64,000 bases of DNA. Origin: Mycobacterium sp. ACS4054 (GTDB taxonomy: Bacteria; Actinomycetota; Actinomycetes; Mycobacteriales; Mycobacteriaceae). Below the pieces are notes generated by a model that did no database searches, had not been told where the DNA came from, and saw only the letters and a list, made by a program, of their open reading frames with translations. The translations under genes and the position numbers were made by a program. Positions 1 to 7,857 of the stretch are shown one piece after another (positions within the stretch are counted from its first letter, which is position 1; each line of letters begins with the position of its first letter). The stretch spans positions 1-64,000 of the forward strand of contig NZ_LZHV01000029.1 of assembly GCF_001667275.1 (NCBI RefSeq), in the 5' to 3' direction.

Positions 1-1341
1 GTTGGGCGCCGCGGGGGGCGCTCCGGCGTCCGCGGGAGGCGGGGCCTGCGGCGGTGCTCCGGCGTCCGCGGGGGGCGGCGCCTGCGGAGCCGGGGAATTC
101 GTTGCCGGCGCCTGGGGCGCCGTCTCCACCGGCTGCTGGCCCGGCAGGTGCTGGTTGTTCGGCGGGATCTCCGGGACCGAGCCCGCCTGGCTCGACGGCG
201 CCTGAGCCGGCGCCTGGGCCGGCACCTGCAGCGGTATCGGCGGCATCGTGAGCCGCTCTTCGGGGATGTCGGGTGGCGGCACCGGCGGCTGACCGTTGAT
301 CAGCAGCTGGCCCTTGGCGCTGTTGACCAGGGTGGCCCAGCCTCCGTTGCCCAGCGTCGCGCCGATGCTGCAGGCGACCTCGCGGCTGCCGGCCGTCCAG
401 CTGGCCAGCGGCACGGTGGGGTAGATCAGCGTCAGGGTGGTGGTGCGCAACTTGACCGGCGCCAGGTAGGCGTCCGTCATCTTGGTGCACAGGTCCTTGA
501 TGAACCCGTCCTGGTCGGGCTCGGCCGGCAGCGCACCGGGAAACTTCTCGGCCAGGTTGACCGTGCCGGTCACCTCCATCGCGTGCGGTGCGGCACATTC
601 GACCGGGGCGTCGATCGGCTGGTTGGTGTTCGTGTCGATGCCCAAGCAGGTGCCGGCCGGCCAGACCTTGGACTGGTCGATCTGGGCGACCTTGCCCTTG
701 AACGGCTGCTGCTGGTTGTTGGTGGCGGGCAGCTGCAGCCCGCAGAGCATCCGCCGCTCGCCGGACTGGCGCCAGGCGCGGTCACCGGGCCACAGCAGGC
801 TGACGATGAACTTGCTGTTGGGATCGAACTTGGGGCCCAGGTAGTTGCGCACCGCGGACTCGCATTGCTCCTGGGTGATCTGCTGAATGCGCGCGGGCGA
901 CGGCGGAGCGGCGTTGGGACCGTACTCGGCACCCGGGAAGGTGCGCATGTCGACGGATTCCGCCACTTCGAACTTGTGGTCGTCGGCGCAGTTGACGATC
1001 TTCGCCGACTCCGGGGTGGTGTCCGGCCACGTCAGGCAGTCGCCGCTGGCGGCCTTGTTGAACGCGGCGTCACTCTTGCTTCCGGTGGTAGGCACCGGAT
1101 TGCCGTCGAGATAGCCGGACAGCCGGCCCGGGCCGGTCCCGCCGACCGGAAGCGCGGTCACCAGGCCGGCGATCAACAGGGCGCCCAGCGCGGTCAGCAG
1201 CAGCGCGCGGCGGGTGGCCGTCGCCTGCAGACTGCGCGGCCACCGGAAGCCGGCGTGCGGCTGGTCCGGCTCGGCGGCCGGCGCGGCGGACGCCGGGGCT
1301 TCCGGATGGTCCGTCTCGGGGGCTTGCGACATCGGCTCCAT
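1..1341 (-). CDS. Septum-formation family membrane protein (Rv3835-like), C-terminus cut by window edge
   Basis: The minus-strand frame is open from ATG 1341 to base 1 (447 codons) with no stop, so the gene runs off the left edge. Rv3835 has 449 residues from memory, so little is missing. A Pro/Ala-rich cytoplasmic N-terminus (about 45 residues) precedes one membrane segment (LLLTALGALLIAGLVTALP). An extracytoplasmic part follows with several Cys (DCLTWP, CADDHKFEV, QCESAV, GTCLGI, ECAAPHAMEVTG), the pattern I associate with the septum-formation domain (PF13845). The C-terminus is a Pro/Ala/Gln tail with tandem repeats. It is divergent from serS. ATG 1332 (MSQAPETD) is an alternative start. 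The exact function is unknown; a role at the division septum rests only on the family name. Confidence 0.75.
   Translation of the reverse strand, partial: MEPMSQAPETDHPEAPASAAPAAEPDQPHAGFRWPRSLQATATRRALLLTALGALLIAGLVTALPVGGTGPGRLSGYLDGNPVPTTGSKSDAAFNKAASGDCLTWPDTTPESAKIVNCADDHKFEVAESVDMRTFPGAEYGPNAAPPSPARIQQITQEQCESAVRNYLGPKFDPNSKFIVSLLWPGDRAWRQSGERRMLCGLQLPATNNQQQPFKGKVAQIDQSKVWPAGTCLGIDTNTNQPIDAPVECAAPHAMEVTGTVNLAEKFPGALPAEPDQDGFIKDLCTKMTDAYLAPVKLRTTTLTLIYPTVPLASWTAGSREVACSIGATLGNGGWATLVNSAKGQLLINGQPPVPPPDIPEERLTMPPIPLQVPAQAPAQAPSSQAGSVPEIPPNNQHLPGQQPVETAPQAPATNSPAPQAPPPADAGAPPQAPPPADAGAPPAAPN
17..88 (-). repeat. 36-bp in-frame tandem repeat in the Pro/Ala-rich tail
   Basis: Bases 17-52 and 53-88 are two near-identical 36-base units. 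Each encodes 12 residues of the type PPPADAGAPPQA on the minus strand. The period is a multiple of three, so gain or loss of a unit would keep the frame. Such tails of secreted mycobacterial proteins often vary in length. Confidence 0.7.
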
Positions 1342-1439
1342 TCTGACAGCACCACCTGTGGCGCGTGACAAAAGTTACTGATGTGAGTCCTGGGATCGGC
1401 CCGGGTGGATGCTCTGCGATCGACCGGAGCCCGAAAAAG

Positions 1440-1445
1440 TAGTGT
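1440..1445 (+). promoter_or_regulatory. Putative -10 element TAGTGT for leaderless serS
   Basis: TAGTGT fits the mycobacterial TANNNT -10 consensus and ends 7 bases before GTG 1453. Transcription would then begin at or next to the start codon, giving a leaderless mRNA. This supports the GTG start over the longer frame that opens at 1405. No good -35 is seen. This is inference from spacing only. Confidence 0.4.
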
Positions 1446-1452
1446 CTTGGCC

Positions 1453-2715
1453 GTGATCGACCTGAAGCTGCTCCGGGAAGACCCCGACGCCGTGCGCCGC
1501 TCCCAACTCGACCGTGGCGAGGACCCGGCCCTGGTCGACGCCTTGCTGGCGGCCGACACCGCCCGGCGGGCGGCGATCTCGTCGGCCGACGCGCTGCGCG
1601 CGGAACAGAAATCCGCCAGCAAGAGCGTCGGCGCCGCGTCCCCCGAGGAGCGCCCGGCCAAGCTGGCGCGCGCCAAGGAACTGGCCGAGCAGGTGAAGGC
1701 CGCCGAGAGCGAGCAGGCCGAGGCCGAGGCCGCGTTCACCGCGGCGCACATGGCGATCTCCAACGTCGTCATCGAGGGGGTGCCCGCCGGCGGCGAAGAC
1801 GACTACCGCGTCCTGGACGTGGTGGGCGAACCCGCGCAACTCGACAACCCGAAGGACCACCTGGAGCTCGGCGAGGCGCTGGGACTCATCGACATGCAGC
1901 GCGGCGCAAAGGTGTCCGGCTCGCGGTTCTACTTCCTGACCGGCCGGGGCGCGCTCCTGCAGCTGGGGCTGCTGCAACTGGCCCTGCGGCTGGCCGTCGA
2001 GAACGGCTTCATCCCGATGATCCCGCCGGTGCTGGTGCGCCCGGAGGTGATGGCCGGCACCGGATTCCTGGGCGCGCACGCCGACGAGATCTATCGGGTC
2101 GAGGCCGACGACCTGTACCTGGTCGGCACCTCGGAGGTGCCGCTGGCCGGTTACCACGCCGACGAGATCCTGGACCTGTCCGCCGGGCCGCTGCGATACG
2201 CGGGCTGGTCGTCGTGCTTCCGGCGGGAGGCCGGCAGCTACGGCAAGGACACCCGCGGCATCATCCGGGTGCACCAGTTCGACAAGGTCGAAGGGTTCGT
2301 CTACTGCACGCCCGACGAGGCCGAGGCCGAGCACGAACGGCTGCTGGGATGGCAACGCGAGATGCTGGCCCGCATCGAGGTGCCCTATCGGGTGATCGAC
2401 GTCGCGGCGGGTGATCTCGGATCGTCGGCGGCCCGCAAATTCGATTGCGAGGCATGGGTTCCCACGCAGGGCACCTACCGAGAGCTGACCTCCACGTCGA
2501 ACTGCACCACCTTTCAGGCGCGCCGGCTGGCGACGCGCTACCGCGACGCCAACGGCAAGCCCCAGACCGCGGCCACCCTCAACGGCACGCTCGGCACCAC
2601 CCGGTGGCTGGTGGCGATCCTGGAAAACCACCAACAGCCCGACGGCAGCGTACGGGTGCCCGACGCGCTGGTGCCGTTCGTCGGCACGGAGCTGCTCGAG
2701 CCCGTCGCTAGCTAG
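1453..2715 (+). CDS. serS: Seryl-tRNA synthetase
   Basis: Class II aminoacyl-tRNA synthetase that charges tRNA-Ser with serine in the cytoplasm. From GTG 1453 it has 420 residues and begins [18 protein letters not shown], the usual N-terminus of mycobacterial SerS. The upstream 16 codons of the open frame do not fit the family. The first ~110 residues form the coiled-coil tRNA-binding arm (Ala/Glu/Lys-rich). The catalytic part has the class II motifs: motif 2 around [15 protein letters not shown] with [11 protein letters not shown], and motif 3 with [18 protein letters not shown] near the C-terminus. TSEVPL is the usual serine-site segment. It converges on the AraC gene: its TAG ends at 2715 and the neighbour's stop begins at 2716. 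Confidence 0.97.
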   Translation: MIDLKLLREDPDAVRRSQLDRGEDPALVDALLAADTARRAAISSADALRAEQKSASKSVGAASPEERPAKLARAKELAEQVKAAESEQAEAEAAFTAAHMAISNVVIEGVPAGGEDDYRVLDVVGEPAQLDNPKDHLELGEALGLIDMQRGAKVSGSRFYFLTGRGALLQLGLLQLALRLAVENGFIPMIPPVLVRPEVMAGTGFLGAHADEIYRVEADDLYLVGTSEVPLAGYHADEILDLSAGPLRYAGWSSCFRREAGSYGKDTRGIIRVHQFDKVEGFVYCTPDEAEAEHERLLGWQREMLARIEVPYRVIDVAAGDLGSSAARKFDCEAWVPTQGTYRELTSTSNCTTFQARRLATRYRDANGKPQTAATLNGTLGTTRWLVAILENHQQPDGSVRVPDALVPFVGTELLEPVAS

Positions 2716-3465
2716 CTAACGCGCCCTCGCCGCCAGCCTGCCCGGGGTGTGGCCGAAGGCCCGCCGATAGGTGTCGATGAAGGCACTCGTTGTGGCCCAA
2801 CCACATTCGGCCGCCACCGACGTGACGTCGTGCCGCTCGGCGAGCAGCACCAGCGCGTGCTGCAGGCGAAGCTGCGTGCGCCACTGCGGGAAGGTCATCG
2901 CCAGCTCGTCGCCGAACAGACGGCTCAGCGTGCGCTGGCTGACGCCGATCCGGTGGCCGATCTGCGGCAACGTCAACGGCGCGGCCAGGTTGTCGGCGAT
3001 CAACGCGCACGCTTCGCGCAGCCGGGCGTCGACGGGTGTGGGAATCCACAGCGGCTCGCCGGCGCTGGTCGCCCGCAATTGATCCTGGAGCACGGCCAGC
3101 ATCCGGTGGTGCTCGTCGGTGTCGGTGCCGTCGGTTTGCGAACACGCGATGATGAGTTCGCGCATCAACGGGGTGACCGCCAGGACTGCGGGCGCCGCCG
3201 GCCCGCGACGGTAGCGGCGGGGATCGAGTGCGACGCCGTGAAATCGCGTGGGGCCGTGGAACTTATGTTCGTGCCAGCAGCCCGCCGGGATCCAGATCGC
3301 CCGGTTCGCCGGCGTGATCCAGGTGCCGGCCGGGGTGGTGACGGAGACCGCCCCCGACGACGGGTAGACGATCTGGTGCAAGGGATGCCGGTGCCGCTCG
3401 ATCCGCGCCCCCGGCGGCAGCGCCTGCGACGACGTCGCCCGCCCGTGATGGCTGATTTCCGACAT
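2716..3465 (-). CDS. AraC-family transcriptional regulator (Rv3833-like)
   Basis: A 249-residue regulator with ATG at 3465 (MSEISHHGRATSSQ). An N-terminal cupin-like sensor half has HRHPLHQIVYPSSGAVSV and TPAGTWITPANRAIWIPAG. A C-terminal AraC DNA-binding domain has two helix-turn-helix units: LTLPQIGHRIGVSQRTLSRLF, and TSVAAECGWATTSAFIDTYRRAFG ending in HTPG. The longer open frame (to 3699) overlaps the divergent methyltransferase and has no support. The gene sits head to head with the methyltransferase across 55 bases, so shared or reciprocal control is plausible. The effector is unknown. Confidence 0.88.
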   Translation of the reverse strand: MSEISHHGRATSSQALPPGARIERHRHPLHQIVYPSSGAVSVTTPAGTWITPANRAIWIPAGCWHEHKFHGPTRFHGVALDPRRYRRGPAAPAVLAVTPLMRELIIACSQTDGTDTDEHHRMLAVLQDQLRATSAGEPLWIPTPVDARLREACALIADNLAAPLTLPQIGHRIGVSQRTLSRLFGDELAMTFPQWRTQLRLQHALVLLAERHDVTSVAAECGWATTSAFIDTYRRAFGHTPGRLAARAR

Positions 3466-3520
3466 AACACGGCAGAATATCGGAAGCCCGCATCCGGCAC
3501 GAGCGGTTAGCTTTACGGCT

Positions 3521-4090
3521 ATGGCAATGAATCTCTTGCACCGGCGCCGGTGTAGCTCGGCGGCCTGGGAGAAGGCGGTGGAGGGCCAGCTGTTGCCCTG
3601 GGCGCTGGACGGCGTCGAATTAGGTTCGCGGACTTTGGAAATCGGTCCCGGATACGGGGCGACGACACGCGCCCTGCTGGACAGGGCCGATTCGCTCACC
3701 GCCGTCGAGGTGGACGCCGCGATGGCCGATCGCTTGCAGCGCCGCTACGGCGACCGGGCCCGCATCATCCACGGCGACGGCACCGACACCGGGCTGCCCG
3801 CCGATCACTTCACCTCGGTGGTGTGCTTCACGATGCTGCACCACGTTCCCAGCGCCGACTTGCAGAACCGGCTCTTCGCCGAGGCGTTCCGGGTGCTGCA
3901 GCCGGGCGGGGCGTTCGCCGGCACCGACGGCGTCCCGTCGCTGACGTTCCGGCTCCTGCACATCGCCGACACCTACAACCCGATCGCACCGACGGATCTG
4001 GGCGCGCGCCTGCGGAACGCCGGATTCGCCGATGTGCAGATCGACGCTTCCGGTGGGCGGCAACGGTGGCGCGCCATCAAACCGAGCTGA
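3521..4090 (+). CDS. SAM-dependent methyltransferase (Rv3832c-like)
   Basis: A 189-residue class I methyltransferase. The SAM-binding motif I is LEIGPGYGATTR (about residues 36-47), with the acidic residue of motif II in TAVEVDAAMAD, then GDGTDTGLPADHFTSVVCFTMLHHV and RVLQPGGAF. The substrate is unknown. The fold and length match small Methyltransf_11-type enzymes. ATG 3521 and ATG 3527 (MAMN) are both possible starts. It is divergent from the AraC regulator, as in M. tuberculosis Rv3832c/Rv3833, which suggests the pair is conserved as a unit. Confidence 0.85.
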   Translation: MAMNLLHRRRCSSAAWEKAVEGQLLPWALDGVELGSRTLEIGPGYGATTRALLDRADSLTAVEVDAAMADRLQRRYGDRARIIHGDGTDTGLPADHFTSVVCFTMLHHVPSADLQNRLFAEAFRVLQPGGAFAGTDGVPSLTFRLLHIADTYNPIAPTDLGARLRNAGFADVQIDASGGRQRWRAIKPS

Positions 4091-4096
4091 GCGCGG

Positions 4097-4678
4097 TCAG
4101 CGACCGATGCCGGCGAAGGTGGGGCTGCCCGCCTCGAGCGGCACCCGGGCGGCGCGCGCGGTGAAGCTGATCGCGTGATACCACCCGCACAGCATCGTGA
4201 GGTCGAGGATCTCGCGTTCGTCGAACTCGGCGCGCAGCGCCGCCCAGAGGGCGTCGTCGATGTCGCGACGGTCGCAGAGCGAATCCACGGCGCGGACCAG
4301 GAGCCGATCCCGCTCGGCGGTCCAGCAGGGGTCGTCGGCGCCGCCGTGGGTCAAGGAGCGGACCTGCTCGCTGTCGAGGCGCACCTTCTCCGCGAAAAAC
4401 GCGACGTGCACGCCCCACTCGTATTCACACCCGCAGCGAGCGCAGGTGCGGTCGATGACGATCTCGCGGTCGCGGAGGGACAGCGACAGCTTGCGGCTCA
4501 GCTCGTAGCCGCCTCAGAGCGTCATGGCCTCGGCCATGGGCATGTTGCGCACCACGGTGCGGAACAGGGCGATGGGCGGCACGTTCGGCGGCATCATCTT
4601 CTGCAGCAGCGCCGCCACCGCGTGCTCGTACGGCGGGTCGAGGACGCCGATGCGAGGCGTTACTATTTCCGTAACCAT
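4097..4678 (-). pseudogene. Carboxymuconolactone-decarboxylase-like gene interrupted by an in-frame TGA
   Basis: From ATG 4678 (MVTEIVTPRIGVLDPPYEHA) the frame is coding-like to the stop at 4097 (193 codons), except that codon 55 (4514-4516) is TGA. Sequence on both sides matches one CMD/AhpD-type protein: KMMPPNVPPIALFRTVVRN before it, and RDREIVIDRTCARCGCEYEW with GVHVAFFAEKV after it. The stop is followed by GGYELS; Trp is common before such a Gly-Gly-Tyr, so one G-to-A change (TGG to TGA) explains it. The downstream part could still restart at GTG 4411. A sequencing error is also possible. It is divergent from the HxlR regulator, which probably controls it. Confidence 0.7.
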
Positions 4679-4702
4679 GGACAAGAAAGCTACGTTACGG
4701 AA
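4659..4702. promoter_or_regulatory. Inverted-repeat operator between the CMD-like gene and HxlR
   Basis: TTCCGTAAC (4667-4675) and GTTACGGAA (4694-4702) are perfect 9-base inverted arms separated by 18 bases. A further GTTAC (4659-4663) forms a second dyad with GTAAC (4671-4675), 7 bases apart. The dyads cover the facing start codons of both genes. This is a likely binding site for the adjacent HxlR-type regulator, by inference. Confidence 0.55.
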
Positions 4703-5039
4703 TCCGAAACGTCAACCGGTGGTTCGCCCGGGGCACCCGGTGCGGGGGTCGACAACGGGGCGGCCCCTCATGGCGGCCCTGGATCTCCTCGGGCGGCGCT
4801 GGGCGTTGCGGATCCTGTGGGAGCTTCGCGACGGCCCGCTGGGGGCGCGGGCTTTGCGGGAGCGCTGCGACGGCATGTCTCCCAGCGTTTTGTATGACCG
4901 TCTCGGCGACCTGACGGGCGCGGGGCTGGTCGTCCAGCGCGACGACCAGTGTTACGAGCTCAGCGAGGCCGGCCTGTCGCTGGGCGAGGCCCTCAACCCC
5001 CTGGACCAGTGGGCCCGGCGCTGGGCGAAGGGAACCTAG
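4677..5039 (+). CDS. HxlR-family winged-helix regulator
   Basis: A 120-residue regulator if ATG 4677 is used (MDKKATLRNPKRQPVV). The core is LMAALDLLGRRWALRILWELRDGP, then ARALRERCDGMSPSVLYDRL with GDLTGAGLV and CYELSEAGLSLGEALNPLDQWARRWA, the standard HxlR winged helix. The start codon shares the CATG palindrome with the start of the divergent CMD-like gene and lies inside the inverted repeat, so a later start (GTG 4719, or the ATG of MAALDLLG at 4770) is quite possible. No cysteine redox pair of the QorR/HypR type is obvious. The stop overlaps the stop of the convergent DUF2834 gene. Confidence 0.85.
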   Translation: MDKKATLRNPKRQPVVRPGHPVRGSTTGRPLMAALDLLGRRWALRILWELRDGPLGARALRERCDGMSPSVLYDRLGDLTGAGLVVQRDDQCYELSEAGLSLGEALNPLDQWARRWAKGT

Positions 5040-5521
5040 GCGTCCACCGTCTCGCGGGCCTGCTGGTGCCGGCGCTGGCGCTCCATGGTGGCGAAGTAGA
5101 AGGCGAACGCGAACGCGAAGCTGGTGAACAGGCTGGACACGAAGTACAGCCACGGATGCCGCAGCCCACGGCGGTAGCCGTCGACGATCGTAAACAATGG
5201 CAGCAGAACGACATTCGCGATCGTGTAGTCCTGGCTGGCGGAGGACGCGGCCGGGTTGGTGAACATCAGCCTGATGTATTCGGCCCAGCTCCCGTGTTCG
5301 CCCCACAGCGGGTTGGTGGAACCGTGCGAATACTGCGCGACGTAGGTGATGTTGAAGTACCAGCCCAAGGCCACCGACGCGATCCCGACGAGGTAGTAGA
5401 CGCACTCCAGCGGCGAGAACAACGGGCCGCCGGCGGGCCGGGCGAAGACCTTTGAGTTCGCGGCGACGATCCAGCCGATGACACTGAGCCCGAGAACGGC
5501 ATGCACAAGAAGCGAGACCAT
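5036..5521 (-). CDS. DUF2834-like small membrane protein (Rv3831-like)
   Basis: A 161-residue protein from ATG 5521 (MVSLLVHAVLGLSVIGWIVA). It has about four hydrophobic helices. The central piece, MFTNPAASSASQDYTIANVV, followed by IVDGYRRGLRHPWLYF and the final FAFAFYFATMERQRR, resembles DUF2834 proteins. Function is unknown. It is divergent from the TetR regulator and has the 5544-5568 palindrome directly upstream, nearly identical to the one upstream of the FAD oxidoreductase, so both are probably repressed together. The longer frame to 5656 would run through the operator and into TetR. Confidence 0.75.
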   Translation of the reverse strand: MVSLLVHAVLGLSVIGWIVAANSKVFARPAGGPLFSPLECVYYLVGIASVALGWYFNITYVAQYSHGSTNPLWGEHGSWAEYIRLMFTNPAASSASQDYTIANVVLLPLFTIVDGYRRGLRHPWLYFVSSLFTSFAFAFAFYFATMERQRRHQQARETVDA

Positions 5522-5543
5522 GCGCGCAGTCTCACCCCCCGAC

Positions 5544-5568
5544 CAAAGTTTTGTCAATAGTGACAAAA
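5544..5568. promoter_or_regulatory. TetR-type operator O1
   Basis: A palindrome TTTTGTCA-N4-TGACAAAA lies at 5549-5568. Read on the minus strand, the 25 bases 5544-5568 match 6227-6251 (plus strand) at 23 of 25 positions, so the site is repeated upstream of two genes flanking the regulator. The site sits 24-48 bases upstream of the TetR start and just upstream of the DUF2834 gene, placing it over or beside the -35 regions. Confidence 0.7.
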
Positions 5569-5579
5569 GCCGGGTGGGG

Positions 5580-5585
5580 TACCTT
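5580..5585 (+). promoter_or_regulatory. Putative -10 element TACCTT for leaderless TetR gene
   Basis: TACCTT fits TANNNT and ends 6 bases before ATG 5592, consistent with a leaderless transcript. The O1 palindrome lies where the -35 region would be, which is consistent with autorepression. Confidence 0.4.
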
Positions 5586-5591
5586 ACTTGC

Positions 5592-6212
5592 ATGGTCAGG
5601 CCGGCGCAGACGGTGCGCAGCGAGCGCACGCGGGAGGCGCTGATCCAGGCCGCCATGGTGCGTTTCCTGGGCCAGGGCGTCGAGGAGACCTCGGCCGAGC
5701 AGATCGCGGCGGACGCCGGGGTCTCGCTCCGGACGTTCTATCGGCACTTCAAGTCCAAGCACGATCTGTTGTTTGCCGACTACACGGGGCTGAACTGGTT
5801 TCGGGCCGCGCTGGACGCCCGGCCCGACGCCGAACCGATCATCGATTCGGTGCAATCGGCCGTCTTCTCGTTTCCCTATGACGTTGAGGCAGTGGCGAAG
5901 ATCGCCGCCCTGCGCGGTGGTGAGTTGGACCCCGGCCGCATCGTCCGCCATATGCAGGAGGTCCAGGCGGACTTCGCCGACGCCATCGAGGCACAGCTGC
6001 ACCGGCGTAGCTGCGCGGCGCGCGAGACGCTGGACGCGAGGTTGCGCGCCCGGGTGACCGCGCGGTGCATCGCCGCGGGGGTGTTCGGGGCGATGGAGTT
6101 CTGGATGCTCGGTGAGGACCGATCGCTCGGCGAGCTGGCGCGCATGTGCCACGCCGCGCTGGAGTCGCTCCGGGCGGGCATCACCGGCTCGTGGGTCACC
6201 GACGCCGACTGA
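5592..6212 (+). CDS. TetR-family repressor (Rv3830c-like)
   Basis: A 206-residue regulator starting MVRPAQTVRSERTREAL. The N-terminal DNA-binding domain has ALIQAAMVRFLGQGVEET, then SAEQIAADAGVSLRTFYRHF with KSKHDLLFADY, the TetR helix-turn-helix at about residues 15-62. The C-terminal ligand domain is helical and not assignable. Palindromes O1 (upstream) and O2 (just downstream, before the FAD oxidoreductase) suggest it represses itself, the DUF2834 gene and the oxidoreductase. ATG 5592 is preferred because the upstream codons overlap the operator. Confidence 0.92.
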   Translation: MVRPAQTVRSERTREALIQAAMVRFLGQGVEETSAEQIAADAGVSLRTFYRHFKSKHDLLFADYTGLNWFRAALDARPDAEPIIDSVQSAVFSFPYDVEAVAKIAALRGGELDPGRIVRHMQEVQADFADAIEAQLHRRSCAARETLDARLRARVTARCIAAGVFGAMEFWMLGEDRSLGELARMCHAALESLRAGITGSWVTDAD

Positions 6213-6222
6213 AAAGCTTCGT

Positions 6223-6250
6223 AAAGTTTCGTCACAATTGACAAAACTTT
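6223..6250. promoter_or_regulatory. TetR-type operator O2
   Basis: Twelve-base arms (AAAGTTTCGTCA and TGACAAAACTTT, one mismatch) flank a CAAT spacer. The site lies between the TetR stop (6212) and the oxidoreductase start (6287). The right half includes a TTGACA (6238-6243) that could serve as a -35, although no good -10 is seen at standard spacing. Confidence 0.7.
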
Positions 6251-6286
6251 GCGACCATGCCAGCCTCCATTGCTGGAGGGCAGGAC

Positions 6287-7849
6287 ATGACTGACTATGA
6301 CGCGATAGTTATCGGTGCCGGGCACAACGGTCTGGCCGCGGCGGTGCTTCTACAGAAGGCCGGGCTGCGGACGGTGTGCCTGGATTCCAAGCTGTACGCC
6401 GGCGGAATGGCGTCCACGGTGGAGCTTTTCGACGGGTACCAGTTCGAGATCGCTGGCTCGGTGCAATTCCCCACCTCGATGGTGGTCGTCGAGGAACTCG
6501 GCCTGGACACCTTGCCGACCATCGACCTCGAGGTGATGTCGGTGGCGGTCCGCGGCGTCGGGGACGACCCGCTTATCCAGTACAGCGACCCGATCAAGCT
6601 GTTCACCCACCTCAACGAGGTGCACGGGGCCGACGCCGTCAACGGGATGGCGGGGCTGATGGCCTGGAGCCAGGCCCCCACGCGGGCGTTGGGCCGGTTC
6701 GAGGCGGGCACCGAGCCCAAGACCTTCGACGAGATGTATGCCTGCGCGACAAACGAATTCGAACGCTCCGCCATCGATGACATGCTCTTCGGATCGGTCA
6801 CCGACGTGCTGGACCGCTACCTTCCCGACCGCGAGAAGCACGGCGCGCTGCGCGGCTCGATGACGGTGCTGGCCGTCAACACCCTGTATCGCGGGCCGGC
6901 CACGCCCGGCAGCGCGGCCGCGCTCGCCTTCGGCTTGGGCGTCCCGGATGGCGACACCATGCAGATGAAGAAGCTGCGCGGCGGCATCGGCGCGCTGACC
7001 TCGCACCTGGGCGCGCTGCTGGAAAGTCAGGGCGGCGAAGTGCGGCTGCGATCCAAGGTCACCGAGATCCTGGTCGCCGACGGTCGGGTGCGCGGGGTGC
7101 GCACCGAGGCCGGCGAGGAGTTGACCGCCCCGATCGTCGTCTCCGGCATCGCGCCCGACGTCACCGTCAACGACCTGATCGATCCGGCCCTGGTGCCCGC
7201 CGACATTCGGGAGCGGTTCGCCCGGACCGACCACCGCGGCAGCTACCTGCAGATGCACTTCGCGCTCGAGGAGGCGCCGGAGTTCGCCGCCCCCTACGAG
7301 GCGCTCAACGACCCGGCCATGCAGGCGTCGATAGGCCTGTTCTGCACGCCGGAGGAGGTCCAGCAGCAGTGGGAGGACTGCCGCCGCGGGATCGTGCCGG
7401 CCGACCCCACGGTGGTGCTGCAGATTCCGACGCAGAACGATCCGGACCTGGCGCCCGAGGGCAAGCACGCCGCCTCGGCGTTCGCGCTGTGGTTCCCCAT
7501 CGAGGGGGGCGCCGACTACGGCGACGCGAAGGTCGAGATGGGCCAGCGCGTGATCGACAAGATCACCCGGCTGGCGCCGAACTTCGAGCGCAGCATCATC
7601 CGGCACACCACCTTCACTCCCAAACACATGGGCGTGATGTTCGGCGCCCCGGGCGGCGACTACTGCCACGGGCTGCTGAGCTCGGACCAGATCGGGCCGA
7701 ACCGGCCCGGCCCCAAGGGTTTTCGCGGTCAGCCCATCCCGATCGAAGGGCTGTACCTGGGCAGCGCCGGCTGCCACGGCGGTCCGGGCATCACCTTCAC
7801 CCCCGGCTACAACGCGGCGCGCCGCGCGCTCGAAGACCGCACGGCCTAG
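6287..7849 (+). CDS. FAD-dependent phytoene-desaturase-like oxidoreductase (Rv3829c-like)
   Basis: A 520-residue flavoprotein of the NAD(P)/FAD amine-oxidase/phytoene desaturase superfamily (COG1233). The N-terminus YDAIVIGAGHNGLAAAVLLQ is a dinucleotide-binding GxGxxG fold. KLRGGIGALTSHLGALLESQ, then EVRLRSKVTEI, resembles the second FAD segment. The C-terminus LYLGSAGCHGGPGITFTPGY is the usual closing FAD motif (GxxxxGGG-like). ATG 6287 has a strong Shine-Dalgarno (GGAGGG) about 8 bases upstream, unlike ATG 6257. Substrate unknown; a carotenoid or hydrophobic polyene is only one possibility. It lies downstream of TetR behind operator O2. Its stop is 8 bases from the stop of the convergent PH-like gene. 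Confidence 0.9.
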   Translation: MTDYDAIVIGAGHNGLAAAVLLQKAGLRTVCLDSKLYAGGMASTVELFDGYQFEIAGSVQFPTSMVVVEELGLDTLPTIDLEVMSVAVRGVGDDPLIQYSDPIKLFTHLNEVHGADAVNGMAGLMAWSQAPTRALGRFEAGTEPKTFDEMYACATNEFERSAIDDMLFGSVTDVLDRYLPDREKHGALRGSMTVLAVNTLYRGPATPGSAAALAFGLGVPDGDTMQMKKLRGGIGALTSHLGALLESQGGEVRLRSKVTEILVADGRVRGVRTEAGEELTAPIVVSGIAPDVTVNDLIDPALVPADIRERFARTDHRGSYLQMHFALEEAPEFAAPYEALNDPAMQASIGLFCTPEEVQQQWEDCRRGIVPADPTVVLQIPTQNDPDLAPEGKHAASAFALWFPIEGGADYGDAKVEMGQRVIDKITRLAPNFERSIIRHTTFTPKHMGVMFGAPGGDYCHGLLSSDQIGPNRPGPKGFRGQPIPIEGLYLGSAGCHGGPGITFTPGYNAARRALEDRTA

Positions 7850-7857
7850 CGGCGGCG

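Noticed and set aside
4514..4516. Selenocysteine or recoded TGA in the CMD-like gene
   Set aside because: No SECIS-like hairpin was seen next to it, and Trp-to-stop by one base explains the data. A pseudogene or sequencing error is simpler.
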